Shown one piece after another: positions 26,155 through 35,631 of a stretch of DNA of 64,000 bases (its first letter is position 1; every line of letters starts with the position of its first letter). The stretch is from positions 3,348,001-3,412,000 of the forward strand of contig NZ_CP085193.1 of NCBI RefSeq assembly GCF_024298965.1, given 5' to 3'. This DNA is from Streptomyces rapamycinicus NRRL 5491 (GTDB lineage: Bacteria > Actinomycetota > Actinomycetes > Streptomycetales > Streptomycetaceae). The translations under genes and the position numbers were made by a program. The notes under the pieces were generated by a model. It did not search any database. It saw only the letters and a list, made by a program, of their open reading frames with translations, and was not told the origin of the DNA.

Positions 26155-27798
26155 GTGACCCCTGCCCGAAAAGCCCTTCGCCCGACGACCGCCGCCGCCC
26201 TCTCCGTCACCGTCATGGCCGGTGCGGCCTTCGGCCTCGCCCCCTCCACCGCCGCCGCGGCACCGGCCCCGACCGCCACCGCAGCCGCATCCACCGCCGC
26301 CTCCTCCGGCGTCTCCATCCGCTTCGTCGACATCCCCGGCGACGGGGGCGTCAACCTGGCCGCCAACGTCGTGGCCCCCGCGAACGCCGACGCCTCACGC
26401 CGCCTCCCCCTCGTCGTCCTGCCCACCAGCTGGTCCCTGCCCCAGGTCGAATATCTCGCCCAGGCCAAGAAGCTCGCCGAAACCGGCTATGTGGTGCTCA
26501 CCTACAACACCCGCGGCTTCTGGCAGTCCGGCGGGAAGATCGAGACGGCCGGGCCGCCCGATATCGCCGACGCGTCCAAGGTCATCGACTGGGCGCTCGC
26601 CAACACCCCCACCGACCCCGACCACATCGGCATGGCCGGGCTCTCCTACGGCGCCGGGATCAGCCTGCTCGCGGCCGGTGCCGACGCGCGGATCAAGGCC
26701 GTGGTGGCGATGAGCGGCTGGGCGGACCTGGTCGGCTCGATCTACAGCGGCCGCACCCAGCACGCCCAGGCCGCCGGGCTGCTCGCCGGGGCCGGGACGC
26801 TGACCGGCCGGCCCAGCGAGGAGTTCCGGCAGATCCTCGACGACTTCTTCTCCTCCAACCTCGCCAAGGAGAAGGACCTGATCGCCTGGGGCAAGAAGCG
26901 CTCGGCCGCCACCCACCTCGACCGGATCAACGCCAATGGCGCGGCCATCATGCTGGGCAACTCCTGGGGCGACTCGATCTTCCCGCCCAACAGCTACGCC
27001 GACTTCTTCGAGAAGCTGACCGGCCCCAAGCGGCTGGAGCTGCGGCCCGGCGACCACGCCACCGCCGAGCTCACCGGGCTGCTCGGACTGCCCAACACCA
27101 CCTGGACCCACGCCCGGCAGTGGCTCGACCACTACCTCAAGGGCGAGCGCAACGGCATCGACAGCGAGCAGCCGGTGCAGCTGACGTCCCGTACGGCCGA
27201 CGGTGACGGTGACGGTGACGGTGACGGTGACGGCTACGAGGGCTACCCCAGCTGGTCGGCCGTCCCCTCCGAGCAGCGCCGCGTCCCGCTCGCCGCCACC
27301 GAGAAGGTCACCGCCAACCACGACTCCGGCGCCAACGCCGGGACCGTGCTGCTCGGCGGCGTCCTCGACCAGTTCCTGAAGCTCCCGCCGCTCGCCTCGA
27401 TCCCGCTGCTGCCCCGGTCCTACGCGGCCGTCTGGCAGACCGGGGCCTACGCCGACGAACAGCGCGTCCGCGGCACCGCGAAGCTCCACACCACCGTGAC
27501 CAGTGACCGCTCCGACGGTACGGCGGTGGCGTATCTGTACGACGTGGGCCCGCTGGGCGTCGGCAAGCTCATCACCCACGCCCCGTTCACCTTCCACGAC
27601 CGCACCCCGGGCACGTCCTTCGGAGTGGACCTGGAGCTGTTCTCCACCGCGTACGACGTCCCGGCGGGTCACCGGCTGGCGCTGGTGATGGACACCGTCG
27701 ACCCGCTCTACATCGAGCACAACCCCGACGGCGCCCATCTCACCTTCTCGTCCCCGGACGCCGACCCGTCCCACCTCACGGTCCCGGTCCGCGACTGA
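26155..27798 (+). CDS. Secreted alpha/beta hydrolase, CocE/X-Pro dipeptidyl-peptidase type
   Basis: 547 aa. A Sec-type signal (basic N-terminus, hydrophobic helix, Ala-rich cleavage region about residues 20-40) is followed by an alpha/beta-hydrolase domain with nucleophile elbow GLSYG (about residue 165) and YNTRGFWQSGG oxyanion region. The C-terminal 200 residues form the beta-rich domain of the CocE/NonD and X-Pro peptidase family. An acidic DGDGDGDGDGDG tract encoded by six GGTGAC units (27199-27234) links the two. GTG start with CAGGAGC upstream. Substrate (acylated or prolyl peptide) is unknown. Confidence 0.85.
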   Translation: MTPARKALRPTTAAALSVTVMAGAAFGLAPSTAAAAPAPTATAAASTAASSGVSIRFVDIPGDGGVNLAANVVAPANADASRRLPLVVLPTSWSLPQVEYLAQAKKLAETGYVVLTYNTRGFWQSGGKIETAGPPDIADASKVIDWALANTPTDPDHIGMAGLSYGAGISLLAAGADARIKAVVAMSGWADLVGSIYSGRTQHAQAAGLLAGAGTLTGRPSEEFRQILDDFFSSNLAKEKDLIAWGKKRSAATHLDRINANGAAIMLGNSWGDSIFPPNSYADFFEKLTGPKRLELRPGDHATAELTGLLGLPNTTWTHARQWLDHYLKGERNGIDSEQPVQLTSRTADGDGDGDGDGDGYEGYPSWSAVPSEQRRVPLAATEKVTANHDSGANAGTVLLGGVLDQFLKLPPLASIPLLPRSYAAVWQTGAYADEQRVRGTAKLHTTVTSDRSDGTAVAYLYDVGPLGVGKLITHAPFTFHDRTPGTSFGVDLELFSTAYDVPAGHRLALVMDTVDPLYIEHNPDGAHLTFSSPDADPSHLTVPVRD

Positions 27799-27848
27799 GG
27801 CGGTGTCCGGCGGACCTCGCGGCTGAGACACCCTCCGGCCGCCCCGGC

Positions 27849-28721
27849 TCAGCCGCGGGTGTCCCCCGGCATCGGGGCGGCCGGTTCCGCGGCGGCGACC
27901 TCGACCTGACGGGTCTTCACACTGCGCCGCTCCCGCTTGGCCACCCAGTTGGCGAACCACGACAGCAGCATGCACATCCCGATGTAGATCGGTGAGATCA
28001 CCATGACCACCGGGATGAACGGCAGGTCGTAGTCGAGATTGGACGCGATCAGCTTTCCGGCGTGCAGAAACTCCTCATAGGTGATGAGGAAGCCGAGCGA
28101 GGTGTCCTTCAGGGCCACCACCAGCTGGCTGATGATGGCCGGGAGCATCGCCCGCACCCCCTGCGGCACCAGCACGGACATCATGACCTGGGTCTTCCGC
28201 AGGCCGAGCGAGTACGCCGCCTCGCGCTGGCCGCGGTCCACCGAGTTCACCCCGGCCCGGAACACCTCGGCCAGCACCGAGCCGTTGTAGAGCGTCAGCC
28301 CGGTGACCAGGGCGGGCAGCGGCTGGACCCGAAGCGCCACGAAGACGAAGAAGATCATGACCAGTACGGGCATCGCCCGGAAGAACTCCACCACCAGTGT
28401 GGCCACCCAGCGCAGCGGGCGGTGCTCGGAGAGCCGTCCGGCGGCGAGCACCCCGCCGAGGGCCAGCGAGAGGACCGCGGCCATGCCGAACGCCTTGAGC
28501 GTGCCCGCGAGCCCGTTCAGCAGCAGCTCCTGGATGCCCTTGTACTCGAACGGCATCCACTTGCGGTAGGCGAACTGGCCGGTGTGGATGAGGAGATAGA
28601 CGATCCAGCCGAGCAGGGCCAGCAGCACGGCCGTCCCGGCCAGCGCGTACGTCCGGTGCCGCCGCCGGGTGTGGGGCCCGGGGACGTCGTAGAGGGCGCT
28701 GGTGGTCGAGGGCGCGGTCAT
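27849..28721 (-). CDS. Polar amino-acid ABC transporter permease (second)
   Basis: 290 aa, with one N-terminal helix and about five helices in the HisM-type domain. The EAA loop (EVFRAGVNSVDRGQREAAYSLGL) matches the glutamate/polar amino-acid class. It is last of a four-gene leftward operon (ATPase, binding protein, permease, permease), the same order as gluABCD of Corynebacterium. Its ATG overlaps the upstream permease stop (ATGA). The C-terminal tail is charged and Ala/Pro-rich. Confidence 0.9.
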   Translation of the reverse strand: MTAPSTTSALYDVPGPHTRRRHRTYALAGTAVLLALLGWIVYLLIHTGQFAYRKWMPFEYKGIQELLLNGLAGTLKAFGMAAVLSLALGGVLAAGRLSEHRPLRWVATLVVEFFRAMPVLVMIFFVFVALRVQPLPALVTGLTLYNGSVLAEVFRAGVNSVDRGQREAAYSLGLRKTQVMMSVLVPQGVRAMLPAIISQLVVALKDTSLGFLITYEEFLHAGKLIASNLDYDLPFIPVVMVISPIYIGMCMLLSWFANWVAKRERRSVKTRQVEVAAAEPAAPMPGDTRG

Positions 28722-29362
28722 CGCGGCACTCCCCAGCGCCGCTCCAACAGGGCGAAGATCGCGCTGATGGCGAGCGTGATGATCAGGTATCCGGCGGCGA
28801 TCCAGACGAAGGACCAGATGATGCTGTAGCCCCGCTCGTTGAGGGGCTTGTAGGTGCCGAGCAGTTCGGTGACGCTGAACGACCCGGCGATGGCCGAGTT
28901 CTTGGCGAGCGCGATCAGGGTCGAGCCGATGGGCGGGATGACCGTGCGGAACGCCTGCGGCAGCACCACCGCGCTCAGCGTCTGGTCGAACGTCATGCCC
29001 AGACTGCGGGCCGCCTCGCCCTGCCCCACCGGCACCGTGTTGATGCCCGCTCGCACCGCCTCGCAGATGAAGGCCGAGGTGTAGCAGCCGAGCGCGATCA
29101 CCGCGAAGACCGTGAACGGCAGCACCAGGCCGAAGCGCGGCAGCCCCAGCATGACCGCGAAGAACAGCAGCGTCAGCGGGGTGTTGCGGAGCACCGACAC
29201 CCAGACGGTGCCGAACGCGCGCAGCGAGGCGACCGGTGCCACCCGGAAGGCGGCCATGAGGATGCCGAGCGCGAGGGCGAGCAGCGAGGCGTAGACGGTC
29301 AGCTGCACGGTGCCGAGGAAGCCCTTGCCGTAGAGCGAGAAGTTCTGGGTGAGCACGTCCAT
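28718..29362 (-). CDS. Polar amino-acid ABC transporter permease (first)
   Basis: 214 aa, about five membrane helices, with the EAA motif EAVRAGINTVPVGQGEAARSLGM that contacts the ATPase. It pairs with the next permease to form the membrane channel. It begins 10 bp after the binding-protein gene and overlaps the following permease by ATGA, so the operon is tightly coupled. Confidence 0.92.
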   Translation of the reverse strand: MDVLTQNFSLYGKGFLGTVQLTVYASLLALALGILMAAFRVAPVASLRAFGTVWVSVLRNTPLTLLFFAVMLGLPRFGLVLPFTVFAVIALGCYTSAFICEAVRAGINTVPVGQGEAARSLGMTFDQTLSAVVLPQAFRTVIPPIGSTLIALAKNSAIAGSFSVTELLGTYKPLNERGYSIIWSFVWIAAGYLIITLAISAIFALLERRWGVPR

Positions 29363-29372
29363 GGGATGGCCT

Positions 29373-30308
29373 TCAGCCGGTGCGGTAGCGGTCGATGGGC
29401 GGCGGCTTGGGGGCGGGCACGCCCGAGAGGCCGAGGGTCGCGTCGTACGCCTTCTTCCAGTCGCCGTTGCGCTCGTGGAAGAGGATCGCGTCGTCCAGCG
29501 CGAAGCGCAGCGCGTTGTCCCGCTTGGGCACTCCGATGCCGTACGGCTCCTTGGAGAAGGGCCGCCCCACCACCTTCAGCTCCTCGGGGGCCTTGGCCGC
29601 GTAGCCGAGCAGGATGGTGTTGTCGGTGGTCACCGCGTCCACCTGGAAGCTGAGCAGGTTGTCCACGCACACCGAGTAGGTGTCGTACGCGACCGCGTGG
29701 GCCTTGGGGTAGTCGGCCTGGATGCGCTGCAGCGGGGTGGAACCGGCCACCGAGCAGACGGTCCTGCCCGCGAGGTCTCCGGGGCCGTGGATGTCGTCCT
29801 CGTCGGTGCGCACCAGCAGCGACTGACCGGCCATGAAGTACGGCCCGGCGAAGCCGACCAGCCGTTTGCGCAGCGGATTGATGGTGTAGGTGCCGACGTA
29901 GTAGTCGATCTGGCCGCTCTGGAGGGCGGTCTCGCGGTTGGCGGAGGCGATGGTCTGGTAGCGGATGGTGCCCGGGGCGAAGCCGAGGGAGGCGGACATC
30001 ATGCGGGCGATCTCGATGTCGAAGCCCGAGTAGTAGCCGGTGGCCGGGTCCCGTTCGCCGAGATAGGGCTGGTCCTCCTTGACCCCCACGGTGAGATGGC
30101 CGCGGCGCTCGGCCCGGCGCCAGGTGGGCGAGGAGGGCAGCCGGAACTCGGTGTCCACCTTGTAGGTGGGCAGCTTCTCGGCCCGGGGACCCTTGGCGGG
30201 CGGGCTGCCCTCCTTGCCGCAGCCGGACACCAGCAGCACGACCAGGACCGTGGTCACGGCCGTGGTGAGGGCGGCGGTCGCACGGCGCAGACGCCTCATG
30301 TCCGTCAT
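29373..30308 (-). CDS. Amino-acid ABC transporter substrate-binding lipoprotein
   Basis: 311 aa. A signal peptide ends in the lipobox LVSGC (cysteine about residue 30), so the mature protein is lipid-anchored outside the membrane. The type-2 periplasmic-binding fold is evident: LTVGVKEDQPYLGERDPATGYYSGFDIEIARMM shape (in parts), IDYYVGTYTI and VDAVTTDNTILLGYA. Glutamate or glutamine is the best guess. Start choice among GTG 30311, ATG 30308 and ATG 30299 is open; it lies about 9 bp after the ATPase stop. Confidence 0.9.
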   Translation of the reverse strand: MTDMRRLRRATAALTTAVTTVLVVLLVSGCGKEGSPPAKGPRAEKLPTYKVDTEFRLPSSPTWRRAERRGHLTVGVKEDQPYLGERDPATGYYSGFDIEIARMMSASLGFAPGTIRYQTIASANRETALQSGQIDYYVGTYTINPLRKRLVGFAGPYFMAGQSLLVRTDEDDIHGPGDLAGRTVCSVAGSTPLQRIQADYPKAHAVAYDTYSVCVDNLLSFQVDAVTTDNTILLGYAAKAPEELKVVGRPFSKEPYGIGVPKRDNALRFALDDAILFHERNGDWKKAYDATLGLSGVPAPKPPPIDRYRTG

Positions 30309-30316
30309 CACCCGGC

Positions 30317-31063
30317 TCAGTGCTTGAGGATCTTGGACAGGAAGTCCCGGGCGCGCTCGCTCTCCGGGGACCGGAAGAACTCCTCCGGCGTACGGTCCTC
30401 GACGATCCCGCCGTCGGCCATGAAGACCACCCGGTTCGCGGCGGAGCGGGCGAAGCCCATCTCATGGGTGACCACGACCATCGTCATCCCCTCCTGGGCG
30501 AGCTGGCGCATCACCTCCAGCACCTCGTTGATCATCTCGGGGTCGAGGGCGGAGGTCGGCTCGTCGAAGAGCATCACCTTCGGGTCCATCGCCAGCGCGC
30601 GGGCGATGGCCACCCGCTGCTGCTGGCCGCCGGAGAGCTGGGCGGGGAACTTCGCGGCCTGATCGGCGAGTCCGACCCGGTCCAGCAACTCCTGGGCGCG
30701 CCGCTCGGCGTCCTGCTTGGCGCGGCGGCGGACCTTGGTCTGACCGAGCATCACATTGGCCAGCACGGTGCGGTGGGCGAAGAGGTTGAACGACTGGAAG
30801 ACCATGCCGACCTCGGCCCGCAGCCGCGCCAGCTCCTTGCCCTCCTCGGGCAGCGGACGGCCGTCGACCACGATGGAGCCGGACTGGACGGTCTCCAGCC
30901 GGTTGATGGTCCGGATCAGGGTGGACTTGCCGCCGCCGGAGGGGCCGATGATCACGACGACCTCGCCGCGCCCGACGGTGAGCTCGATGTCCCGCAGTAC
31001 GTGCAGCGCGCCGAAGTGCTTGTTGACGGCGCGCAGCTCGATCAACGGCTCACCGACGGCCAT
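30317..31063 (-). CDS. Polar amino-acid ABC transporter ATP-binding protein
   Basis: 248 aa. Walker [12 protein letters not shown]-loop [10 protein letters not shown], signature LSGGQQQR, Walker [14 protein letters not shown] and H-loop VTHEMGFA match GlnQ/GluA-type ATPases, which power uptake of polar amino acids. First gene of the four-gene operon. The ATG at 31063 is preferred; a GTG 12 bp upstream is possible. Confidence 0.93.
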   Translation of the reverse strand: MAVGEPLIELRAVNKHFGALHVLRDIELTVGRGEVVVIIGPSGGGKSTLIRTINRLETVQSGSIVVDGRPLPEEGKELARLRAEVGMVFQSFNLFAHRTVLANVMLGQTKVRRRAKQDAERRAQELLDRVGLADQAAKFPAQLSGGQQQRVAIARALAMDPKVMLFDEPTSALDPEMINEVLEVMRQLAQEGMTMVVVTHEMGFARSAANRVVFMADGGIVEDRTPEEFFRSPESERARDFLSKILKH

Positions 31064-31189
31064 ACCCGGCCCCACCCGCCTTCCACTGTGTCCCGGTCAG
31101 CGCAAGCTATCCGGACAACTACGGAGCTTTGGGTACGGACACGCATTGGTGGGCGGATACCGCCCGACAGGGTCTACGGGGGTACGGGG

Positions 31190-31600
31190 TGTCCTGACGC
31201 CTGCGGCGGGCTGTCCCCTACCCGCCCCTTCCCGTAACCATGGGCTCCGCCCCTGGACCCCGGCACCGGCGAGCTGATCGCGGCCAGCACGCAGACGCAG
31301 CAGCTGGGCGGGCGATCGCCCGCCCGCCCCCGGGCCGTCCAGCCGGGGGCTGGGACGGAGCCCCGGGGTCTGGGGCAGAGCCCGGCACGAGGTCAGGGGC
31401 GAAGCCCGGCACGGGCACTGGGGCGGAGGCCCCGGGTCTGGGACGGAGGCCCGGCGCGGGGTCTGGGACGGAGGCCCGGCGCGGGGTCTGGGACGGAGCC
31501 CCGGGTTCGGGGGCTGGGGCGAAGCCCCGGGAACGGGGGCTGGGGCGAAGCCCCGGGTTCGGGAAGGGGCGGGGTGGGGAGCAGCTCGCCGCAGGCGTCA
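31190..31600. repeat. Intergenic repeat block with about 25-bp GGGxCGGAGCCCCGG units
   Basis: The 540-bp gap upstream of the amino-acid importer holds no supported gene. It opens with the dispersed GACGCCTGCGGCGGGCTG repeat (about 31195-31225), then about nine imperfect units alternating GGGACGGAGGCCCGG and CGGGGTCT (31340-31565), each able to fold as a small hairpin, and ends with an inverted partial copy of the first repeat near 31585-31600. Confidence 0.7.
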
Positions 31601-31606
31601 CCGCCC

Positions 31607-32047
31607 CTAGGCCTCGGCGACTTCCGCGTAGCGCTGGCAGAGTTCGGGGGCGCCGTCGGCGGCCCATTGCTGACCGGCCTCCACGACGTCGACCTCGCGG
31701 CCGGAGGCGAGCCTGACGACGGGTCGGCCGTTGGGCCACACCTGCCAGACGGCCCCGGGGACGGTGCGGACGATGACCGTGCCCAGGTAGAGACCGGCGT
31801 CGTTACCGAGCCAGGGCAGCTCGTCCGGGTCGTCGCGCCAGCGCGGCGCCATCTGGTCCAGCGCCTCCAGGGAGGCCGTGGAGTCATCGAGCCCGATGCC
31901 CGCGTCGGAGGCCCGCGCGCGCAGGAGTTCGCATTCGGAGAGCAGTTGGGCGACGCCCTGGGGGTCCTCCTCCTGGGCACCCATCAGGGCCGCGCCCGAG
32001 GCGGGGCCACGCCGCTTGCGCCAGTTGCCCAAGAAGGAGATGTTCAT
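31607..32047 (-). CDS. Small conserved hypothetical protein (possibly DUF6278)
   Basis: 146 aa, soluble, no signal peptide. It begins NISFLGNWRKRRG; the body has LPWLGNDAGLYLGTVIVRTVPGAVWQVWPNGRPVVRLASGR in the middle (shown only as context), which looks like a beta-hairpin region, and ends in a short helix. I recall similar Streptomyces proteins filed as DUF6278, without certainty. No neighbour clarifies its role; it is divergent from the GDSL hydrolase gene. Confidence 0.7.
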   Translation of the reverse strand: MNISFLGNWRKRRGPASGAALMGAQEEDPQGVAQLLSECELLRARASDAGIGLDDSTASLEALDQMAPRWRDDPDELPWLGNDAGLYLGTVIVRTVPGAVWQVWPNGRPVVRLASGREVDVVEAGQQWAADGAPELCQRYAEVAEA

Positions 32048-32201
32048 ACCGCTCAGCGTGGCATCCAGACCACCGGCGCACCACAGGGCGCGCGGTATGA
32101 GCTGTGACCCGATGCTTGTCTTGACGACACCCACCTGCCTCCATACGTTCTCCGGGCACCTGTCGAATCGCCGGTCGGGTTGGTTGCGAGAGGGGACACA
32201 T

Positions 32202-34040
32202 ATGCGCGTCGCGAGACCGTGGACAACCGCCGGGATCGTCGCGGGAGGTGTCACCCTCGCACTGCTCGCACCACCACCCTCCTCCGCCGCACCGGCCAGC
32301 GCACCGGCCGCCGCACCGGCCGACGTGCCGACCCACAAGCCGCTCCCTTTGGAGCGGCTTTTCGACAACCGGGCGGTCAGCGATGACACCCGCCCGGGTG
32401 ACGCCGACTTCGACGGCGCGGGTGCCTCGCTCTCCGCGCAGGATCTGCGGGCCGCCGGCTGGACGCCGGGGCGCGATATCGCCCTGGACGCGGCGCGGCT
32501 GACCTGGCCGCGGAGCGCGGGGGCACGGCCGGACAATGTGATCGCCGACGGCCAGGCGGTGCGGCTGCGCGGCCGGGGCGAGGCGTTGACCTTCCTGGTG
32601 GCGAGCAGTTCGCCGAGCGGGCCCGGCGCCGGGGCCGGCGGTGTCGGAGCGGTGCGCTACCGCGACGGGTCGAGCCATCCGTACACGCTGAGCGCGCCGG
32701 ACTGGCGGGCGGGCCCCGCCGCCACCAAGGCCGTGGGCCTCCCCCATCTCAACACCGCCGCCGGGCAGCGGCAGGAGACGGCCCGGCTGTACGCGGTGAC
32801 GGTGCCGTTGCAGCGCGGCCACGAGGTCGCGTCGGTGGTGCTGCCGACGGACCCGGGCCCGGCGGCCGATCTCCATGTCTTCGCCGCGTCGCTGCGGCAG
32901 CCCGCGTACGGCTGGACCGGGAGCTGGGCGGCGAGCACCGCCGGGTACACCAAGGTCGGGCCGTGGACCGATCAGACGCTGCGGCTGGTGGTGCACACCA
33001 GCGCGGGCGGGCCGAGGGCCCGGGTGCGGCTGGAGAACACCTTCGCCGCGTCCCCCGTGGAGATCGGGCATGTGACGGTCGCGCTCCAGGCGAGCGGCGC
33101 GGCGGCGCAGGGGTCACCGGTGCCGCTGACGTTCGGCGGGCGGCCGGGGACCTCGATCCCCGCGGGCGCGCAGGTGTTCAGCGATCCGGTGGACTTCCCG
33201 GTCCCGGCGGACGCCAATCTGCTGGTGAGCTTCCATCTGCCGGGTCCGGTCGCGGCGGTGCCGGTGCACGGCCAGGCCACCCAGCGGTCGTATCTGAGCG
33301 CGGCGGGCAGCGGTGACCGGACCGCGGAGCCGGGGGCCGGGTCCTACACCGGCACCCTCACCACCTGGCCGTTCCTGACCGGGGTCGATGTGCGGGGCGG
33401 GCCGGGTTCGGTGGTGGCGCTCGGCGACTCGATCACCGACGGCACCAAGTCCACCAATGACGCCAACCGCCGCTGGCCCGATGTGCTCGCGCGGCGGCTG
33501 CGCGGTCAGTCCGAGGTCCCGGCGTACGGGGTGCTCAACGCGGGCATCTCCGCCAACCGCGTGGTGGCCGACCGCTATCCGGGCGAGGGCGTCTCCACGG
33601 ACACCGGCGGGGTCAGCACCCAGCACCGGCTGGAGCGGGATGTGCTCGCCCAGACCGGGGCCCGTACGGTCGTCGTCTTCCAGGGCATCAACGATCTGCG
33701 GTGGGGCAGTTCGGCCGAGGAGCTGATCGCGGGTCTGCGGTCGGTCGCGGCGCGGATGCGGGAGCGCGGGCTGCGGGTGGTCGGGGCGACCATCGCCCCG
33801 TGCGAGGGCGAGTCGCTGTGCACGGCGGACGCGGACGCGCGGCGCTCGGCCGTCAACGCCTTCATCCGGGACAGCGGCGGGGCGTTCGACGCCGTGCTGG
33901 ACTTCGACGCGGTGGTACGGGACCCCGAGCACCCGGCGCGGATCCTGCCCGCCTACGACAGCGGGGACCATCTGCACCCGGGCGACGCGGGGCTGCGGGC
34001 GATGGCGGAGTCGATCGACCTGCGGAAGCTGGCCGGGTAG
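32202..34040 (+). CDS. Secreted SGNH/GDSL hydrolase
   Basis: 612 aa. A signal peptide (basic MRVARPW, hydrophobic core, Ala-rich cleavage zone about residue 30) directs export. Residues 60-390 form a beta-rich accessory domain. The SGNH catalytic domain follows: block I GDSITDG, the block II-like glycine in LNAGISANR, block III GINDL, and the Asp-His pair in SGDHLHPG near the C-terminus. It would be an extracellular esterase or lipase; many Streptomyces homologues are called GDSL-like lipases. The ATG at 32202 follows GAGAGGGG. The 3' end carries a 26-bp tandem duplication that includes its stop. Confidence 0.9.
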   Translation: MRVARPWTTAGIVAGGVTLALLAPPPSSAAPASAPAAAPADVPTHKPLPLERLFDNRAVSDDTRPGDADFDGAGASLSAQDLRAAGWTPGRDIALDAARLTWPRSAGARPDNVIADGQAVRLRGRGEALTFLVASSSPSGPGAGAGGVGAVRYRDGSSHPYTLSAPDWRAGPAATKAVGLPHLNTAAGQRQETARLYAVTVPLQRGHEVASVVLPTDPGPAADLHVFAASLRQPAYGWTGSWAASTAGYTKVGPWTDQTLRLVVHTSAGGPRARVRLENTFAASPVEIGHVTVALQASGAAAQGSPVPLTFGGRPGTSIPAGAQVFSDPVDFPVPADANLLVSFHLPGPVAAVPVHGQATQRSYLSAAGSGDRTAEPGAGSYTGTLTTWPFLTGVDVRGGPGSVVALGDSITDGTKSTNDANRRWPDVLARRLRGQSEVPAYGVLNAGISANRVVADRYPGEGVSTDTGGVSTQHRLERDVLAQTGARTVVVFQGINDLRWGSSAEELIAGLRSVAARMRERGLRVVGATIAPCEGESLCTADADARRSAVNAFIRDSGGAFDAVLDFDAVVRDPEHPARILPAYDSGDHLHPGDAGLRAMAESIDLRKLAG

Positions 34041-34082
34041 GGGGCGCCCCAGAGCCGGCCGGGTAGGGGGAGCCCCGGGGGC
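34031..34082. repeat. 26-bp tandem duplication over the GDSL stop codon
   Basis: GGCCGGGTAGGGGG (with the TAG stop) and the following 12 bp are repeated immediately downstream (34057-34082) with few changes, re-creating TAG. Confidence 0.8.
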
Positions 34083-34097
34083 CCGGGGTGGCTCCCC
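34067..34097. terminator. Hairpin terminator between GDSL gene and exonuclease III gene
   Basis: An 8-bp GGGGAGCC/GGCTCCCC outer stem with further CCGG/CCGG pairing inside lies between the convergent genes and should stop transcription both ways. Confidence 0.65.
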
Positions 34098-34124
34098 TCC
34101 TCGCCAGGGCCTCCCGCCGCCGGG

Positions 34125-34904
34125 TCACACCTCCAGGTCGACGACGACCGGGGCGTGGTCGGAGGCGCCCTTGCCCTTGCGCTCCTCGCGGTCCACATAC
34201 GCGTCGCCGACCGCCTTGGCGAACGTCTCGTTCCCGTAGACCAGGTCGATGCGCATGCCGCGGTTCTTGGGGAAGCCCAGCTCGCGGTAGTCCCAGTAGG
34301 TGAAGGGGCGGTCGTACTTCAGCGGCCGGGGCACCACGTCCGAAAGACCCGATTCGCGCAGCGCCGCCAGGGCCTCCCGCTCCAGGTCGGTCACATGGGT
34401 CAGGCCGTCGAAGGCGGAGCGGTCCCAGACGTCCTCGTCGGTCGGCGCCACATTGAAGTCGCCGAGGACCGCGAAGGGGCGCTCACCGGCCGCGTCCCCG
34501 GCGAGGGTCGTGCGCAGCGCCTCCAGCCAGCGCAGCTTGTAGTCGTAGTGGGGGTGGCCGATCTCCCGGCCGTTGGGCACATAGACCGACCAGAGGCGGA
34601 CCGGGCCGCAGGTGGCGCCTATCGCCCGCGGCTCCTGACCGCCGTCGTAGTCCGGGCCGCCGGGGAGGCCCACGGTGACGTCCGCGAGCCCGGCCTTGGA
34701 GAGCAGCGCCACTCCGTTCCACCGGCCGGTGGCGTTGACCGCGGCCTCGTAGCCGAGCTCACGCAGCGGCTCGTACGGAAAGGCGGACTCGGCGCACTTG
34801 GTCTCCTGGACGCACAGGACGTCCGTGCCGCTGCTCTCCAGCCAGGCCAGCAGCCGGGGCAGCCGGGCGGTGATCGAATTGACGTTCCAGGTCGCGATGC
34901 GCAT
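34125..34904 (-). CDS. xthA: Exodeoxyribonuclease III
   Basis: 259 aa, endonuclease/exonuclease/phosphatase fold. Motifs are intact: IATWNVNS with the metal-binding Asn, QETKC with the metal-ligand Glu, VYVPNG, LGDFNVAPTDED with catalytic Asp and Asn, and the C-terminal ASDHAPVV with the general-base His. It acts at abasic sites and as a 3'-5' exonuclease in base-excision repair. ATG 34904 gives the usual MRIATWN start; a TTG three codons upstream is less likely. Confidence 0.93.
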   Translation of the reverse strand: MRIATWNVNSITARLPRLLAWLESSGTDVLCVQETKCAESAFPYEPLRELGYEAAVNATGRWNGVALLSKAGLADVTVGLPGGPDYDGGQEPRAIGATCGPVRLWSVYVPNGREIGHPHYDYKLRWLEALRTTLAGDAAGERPFAVLGDFNVAPTDEDVWDRSAFDGLTHVTDLEREALAALRESGLSDVVPRPLKYDRPFTYWDYRELGFPKNRGMRIDLVYGNETFAKAVGDAYVDREERKGKGASDHAPVVVDLEV

Positions 34905-34946
34905 AGGGCACAACCTACATCCCGGCTCTGACAGCCGGCCCGGCCC

Positions 34947-35594
34947 TCAGAGGGTGAGGGATTCGCCCGGGGTCAGCCGCAGATGCTCGGCGCCTTCCGT
35001 GCCGGGGCCCTCGGGTCCGAGCATCCGGCCGTAGACCGTGTGCGCGACGTCGGACAGCAGGGCGTCGTGGATGTCGACGGCCCGGCGCGGGCCGACCGCG
35101 CGGACGTAGTCGAGGATCTCGGCGAACTTGTTCCAGGGGGCGTGCACCGGCAGCATCAGCGTGTCCACCCGCCGCCCGGCGGGCACGGTAAGGGCGTCGC
35201 CGGGGTGGAAGAGCACGCCGTCCAGCAGATAGCCCACATTGGTGATCCGCGGGATGTCGGGGTGGATGACGGCGTGCAGCTGGCCGTGGACCTCGATGTC
35301 GAATCCCACCGCGTTGAAGCTGTCGCCCTCCCCGATGGTGTTCACCCGCCCGGGGAACGCCGCGGAGATGTGGTGGGAGACGCTGCGGAGCGTCCAGATC
35401 TGGGCGGCGGGGTTGGCGTCGAGCGCCGTGCGCAGCCGCTCCTCGTCGAAGTGGTCGAAGTGCTCGTGGGTGACCAGGATCGCGTCCGCGCCGACCGCGG
35501 CGTCCGCCTCGCTGAAGGCCCCGGGGTCGATGACGAGCGTCTGCCCGTCCTTCTCGATCCGGACGCAGGCATGGCCCTTCTTGGTGAGCTTCAT
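34947..35594 (-). CDS. Metallo-beta-lactamase-fold hydrolase (UlaG-like)
   Basis: 215 aa. The metal motif THEHFDHFDEE supplies HxHxDH ligands, and GVLFHPGDAL, LPVHAPWNK and DIHDALLSD hold later ligands, as in UlaG-type or YtnP-like MBL hydrolases. Substrate unknown. The stop lies 42 bp from the exonuclease III start. Start MKLTKKGH at 35594 is preferred; an in-frame ATG at 35603 is equally possible because neither has a strong ribosome-binding site. Confidence 0.85.
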   Translation of the reverse strand: MKLTKKGHACVRIEKDGQTLVIDPGAFSEADAAVGADAILVTHEHFDHFDEERLRTALDANPAAQIWTLRSVSHHISAAFPGRVNTIGEGDSFNAVGFDIEVHGQLHAVIHPDIPRITNVGYLLDGVLFHPGDALTVPAGRRVDTLMLPVHAPWNKFAEILDYVRAVGPRRAVDIHDALLSDVAHTVYGRMLGPEGPGTEGAEHLRLTPGESLTL

Positions 35595-35631
35595 GGAGAT
35601 CATTGTGCTACCGCGGGCCCTGTTGACCGCA

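Noticed and set aside
27199..27234. Calcium-binding DGDGDG repeat as an RTX-type motif
   Set aside because: Six GGTGAC units simply give alternating Asp-Gly; the nonapeptide pattern of RTX toxins is absent.
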